Program-made: the position numbers and the translations under genes
Assembly: GCF_003725535.1 (NCBI RefSeq)
Contig: NZ_RJSF01000038.1
Span: 18,019-82,018 of the forward strand
Direction: 5' to 3'
Length of the DNA: 64,000 bases
Origin: Nocardioides pocheonensis
Lineage (GTDB): Bacteria; Actinomycetota; Actinomycetes; Propionibacteriales; Nocardioidaceae
Shown here: piece by piece, positions 62,154-64,000 of the stretch
Numbering within the stretch: the first letter of the stretch is position 1
How the letters are laid out: each line of letters opens with the position of its first letter
Notes under the pieces: model-generated
Seen by the model: only the letters and a program-made list of their open reading frames with translations
The model's database searches: none
Told to the model about the DNA's origin: nothing

Positions 62154-63109
62154 CCGATCTGCAGACCGTCCCCCGGCGGAAGCTGACGTCGAACTCGGAG
62201 ACGGCCCGCGAGCTCGCGGCGTACAAGGCGATGGTGGCCGCGGTGCTCGAGACCTGCCGCAAGGCCGGCACGGGTGACCTCGAGGCCCGCACGCTCTTCG
62301 TGGCCGAGGCCGCCGACTACCCCGAGCTGGTGGCGCTGCGGCACAGCCTGAACCGCGTACTCGACCTCTCCGACGCGTTCATCCGCGAGGCGGGCGCCTC
62401 GCTGACGTCGGCCAGCGAGGGCCGCTACCACCGGCGCTTCCTGGAGCAGGGCATGCCCGGCCACTTCCGGGTCGGCGTCGACGCGATCAACGCCGGCCGT
62501 GAGGGCATGAAGGTGGCTGCGGACGCCGTCACCGCGAGCGAGGAGGAGCGGCAGAACCTTGCGATGCGGTTCGAGGACGTCGTGGTCGCGCTCACCGAGC
62601 AGCTCGTGGCCTCCTCCAGCACGCTGTCGAACGCAACCGCCGGCCTCACCAGCGCGGCTCGCGGCGCCGGCGACGAGGTGGTCCGGGCCCGGGAGACCGT
62701 GGACTCCCTCACCGAGTCCTCGCTGCAGATCGAGGAGGTCGTGAAGGTGATCGACCAGATCGCCTCCCAGACCCGTCTGCTCGCGCTGAACGCCACCATC
62801 GAGGCCGCGCGTGTCGGGGAGCTCGGCAAGGGCTTCGCGGTCGTGGCCAACGAGGTCAAGGAGCTGGCCAGCCAGACGCAGAGCGCCACCCAGCGGGTGA
62901 GTGACCAGGTCGCGATGATCCAGGGCGCCAGCAAGGACGCCGTGTCCGTGATGGTCGAGGTGGGTACCACCGTCGAGCAGATGAACACGATGGTCGCCGA
63001 CATGGCCCGCGCGGTCGACGGCGACGGCGCCGGCGAGGTCGGCATCAGCCGCGCCACCGGCAACCTGCGCGACGAGGTCAGCGGCTTCCTGCACGCGATG
63101 CGCACCTGA
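62150..63109 (+). CDS. Soluble methyl-accepting chemotaxis-like signalling protein
   Basis: A 319-residue protein with no membrane helix. The N-terminal ~130 residues are helical ([20 protein letters not shown]). The C-terminal MCP signalling domain has the conserved hairpin tip [20 protein letters not shown] continuing [20 protein letters not shown]. The coiled coil is short and there is no CheR-binding pentapeptide. ATG 62150 overlaps the PAS gene. No cheA, cheW or flagellar genes are in the window, so its output could be a distant Che system or a non-chemotactic pathway. Confidence 0.88.
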   Translation: MTDLQTVPRRKLTSNSETARELAAYKAMVAAVLETCRKAGTGDLEARTLFVAEAADYPELVALRHSLNRVLDLSDAFIREAGASLTSASEGRYHRRFLEQGMPGHFRVGVDAINAGREGMKVAADAVTASEEERQNLAMRFEDVVVALTEQLVASSSTLSNATAGLTSAARGAGDEVVRARETVDSLTESSLQIEEVVKVIDQIASQTRLLALNATIEAARVGELGKGFAVVANEVKELASQTQSATQRVSDQVAMIQGASKDAVSVMVEVGTTVEQMNTMVADMARAVDGDGAGEVGISRATGNLRDEVSGFLHAMRT

Positions 63110-63205
63110 TCCCGACGCCCTCGGGACCCGTTTCGTGCCCCGGCGCGACTCGGCCCTATACTCGTCCGGCGTGCCCCGCCGACGCTGGGCACGGCAGCAG
63201 CACTG

Positions 63206-63281
63206 GCCGCCTTAGCTCAGTCGGTAGAGCGATTCACTCGTAATGAATAGGTCGTCGGTTCGATTCCGACAGGCGGCTCCA
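63206..63281 (+). tRNA. tRNA-Thr (anticodon CGT)
   Basis: GCCGCCT acceptor pairs with AGGCGGC; D arm GCTC..GAGC; anticodon stem ATTCA/TGAAT with loop CTCGTAA giving anticodon CGT (reads ACG threonine); T arm GTCGG TTCGATT CCGAC. Discriminator T, followed by encoded CCA (63279-63281). Confidence 0.95.
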
Positions 63282-63283
63282 GG

Positions 63284-63300
63284 GCAGGTCTCTGACCTGC
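63284..63300 (+). terminator. Short hairpin after tRNA-Thr
   Basis: GCAGGTC (63284-63290) pairs with GACCTGC (63294-63300) around TCT, directly after the encoded CCA. No T-run; a weak terminator or processing signal. Confidence 0.5.
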
Positions 63301-63859
63301 AACAACGCGCACAGGCGCCCTGATTCTCAGGGACCGAACCGGCCGCACTCCGGTGGAAGTCCGGTAGAACTCCCGAGAAGGCGGCGCAGACGGCCGTTCA
63401 GCGGCTCAGGCGGCCCATCCCCCGCTCTGGGCGTGCTCGGCCGGCAAAACCGCATTCCTTCCTCACTGCCCATCTCTGCTCCCGGCGGGGCGAGTCCGCA
63501 GCGAGGTAGTAGCCGATTCGCACTTGGGTGCTGCGCCGTCGCGGTGTAGCGAGGGCGGGCGGGGAACCGACTGCACACCGCCGCATGTGGGGCCGCGAAG
63601 TCGGAGCAAGCCCGCCTTGGGACACCGACGACCGCATGGTCACAGCGACGGTCACCTACGCCGACCTCGACGGCCAGAGTCTCAGCAGGCAGGAAGGCCG
63701 AGAGACTCTGATGCGAACGTGCTCGACGGCATGGCGTCAGATGAAGGCTGCCAGCGAGACGACGCCACTGGTGACTTCCGCGCGCACGCCCTCGCTTTCG
63801 GCTGGCTCACCTGTCGACCATGGCTCCATCGACTTGGGCGGCACAAGGGTCGTGGGTGG
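63301..63859. other. Stretch without a supportable gene downstream of tRNA-Thr
   Basis: About 560 bases in which I cannot support a gene. The open frames (for example 63528-63932 plus) have no recognisable domain or convincing ribosome site, and one conflicts with the minus-strand gene at 63860. Codon-position bias is weaker than in neighbouring genes. The place next to a tRNA 3' end is typical of integration hot spots, but no integrase or direct repeat of the tRNA end is seen inside the window. Confidence 0.5.
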
Positions 63860-64000
63860 TCAGGCCGTCGACGTGCTTCCAGCGTCCGGGTCAGGAGTCG
63901 ATGTGATCTGGGCGAGCTGGTCGGTCAGGTAGGTACGGATCCGGTCCCGGTTCTCCTGTTCGAGCTGTTCCAACTGTGCCACCTCGGCCTCGAGGGCGGC
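63860..64000 (-). CDS. C-terminal end of a coiled-coil protein (5' part outside window)
   Basis: The minus strand is open from the window edge to TGA at 63860-63862 and encodes 46 residues: ALEAEVAQLEQLEQENRDR, IRTYLTDQLAQITSTPDPDA and a short Ser/Thr tail. The heptad-like Leu/Glu/Gln pattern indicates a coiled coil; the RxRTYLxDQL segment recalls DivIVA-like ends, but that is weak. Function not assigned. It may be the last gene of an acquired block beyond tRNA-Thr. Confidence 0.6.
   Translation of the reverse strand, partial: AALEAEVAQLEQLEQENRDRIRTYLTDQLAQITSTPDPDAGSTSTA

Noticed and set aside
63528..63932. 134-codon plus-strand open frame near the right edge
   Set aside because: No domain or ribosome site, and it overlaps the better supported minus-strand coiled-coil gene at 63860-64000.

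Overview
The window is about 70% GC chromosomal DNA from an actinobacterium, most plausibly a Nocardioidaceae (Nocardioides-like) organism. Supporting signs are a WhiB protein, a BldG-type anti-sigma antagonist, a CRP-family regulator, an Ssd-CpaF-Tad pilus locus, an F420/PPOX-type flavoprotein, pervasive GTG starts with 1- or 4-base gene overlaps, and gene order closely resembling conserved mycobacterial blocks (recR-ask-asd; metallophosphoesterase-ponA2-whiB4-two Get3-like ATPases-RidA-MBL-Crp-nth-thioredoxin-NUDIX-MarP; acs; HAD-Ssd-CpaF-Tad; helicase; topA; holB). The genus is inference.

Layout: 1-3.3 kb, end of recR, a DUF5063 protein, lysC and asd (aspartate pathway). 3.3-6 kb, a Pro/Ala-rich membrane protein, signal peptidase lepB and a tRNA-Pro with a displaced 3' half-copy enclosing one small membrane-protein gene. 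6-22.4 kb, the cell-envelope/redox block (metallophosphoesterase, yqeY, ponA2, whiB4, Get3-like pair, CoA-transferase, RidA/NUDIX/MBL operon, crp, nth, thioredoxin lipoprotein, CoA-type NUDIX, MarP protease). A 1.2 kb single-gene element with iterated inverted ends splits the MBL and crp genes. 22.5-34 kb, holin-like protein, TerC behind a manganese-type riboswitch, acs, two sodium/monocarboxylate symporters with DUF485 partners and a LytS/LytTR sensor pair. 34-42 kb, degenerate Fic protein, HAD phosphatase, TSUP permease and a Flp/Tad pilus operon. 42-48 kb, MerR-DICT regulator with a divergent operon, FHA, NAD(P)-epimerase-like, CPBP protease, PPOX and a large DEAD helicase. 48-63 kb, bldG, hppA, Tat-exported FAD enzyme, methyltransferase, topA, tmk, holB, HNH protein, secreted peptidase and a PAS/chemoreceptor-like pair. 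The end holds tRNA-Thr, a stretch without a clear gene, and the C-terminus of a coiled-coil protein.

Three themes cut across the window. First, many monocistronic or first-in-operon genes lack a ribosome site and instead carry TAnnnT 6-7 bases before the start codon, which indicates leaderless mRNAs. Second, short palindromic repeats sharing a TTCGGCAGGCTCA or GGTTGAG..CGAAACC core sit between genes, supply a stop codon, and twice lie inside reading frames. Third, two small mobile-looking insertions interrupt otherwise conserved gene order: the DUF559 element at 17248-18465 and the tRNA-Pro remnant at 5348-5868. The DUF559 element is the best candidate for an undescribed system.
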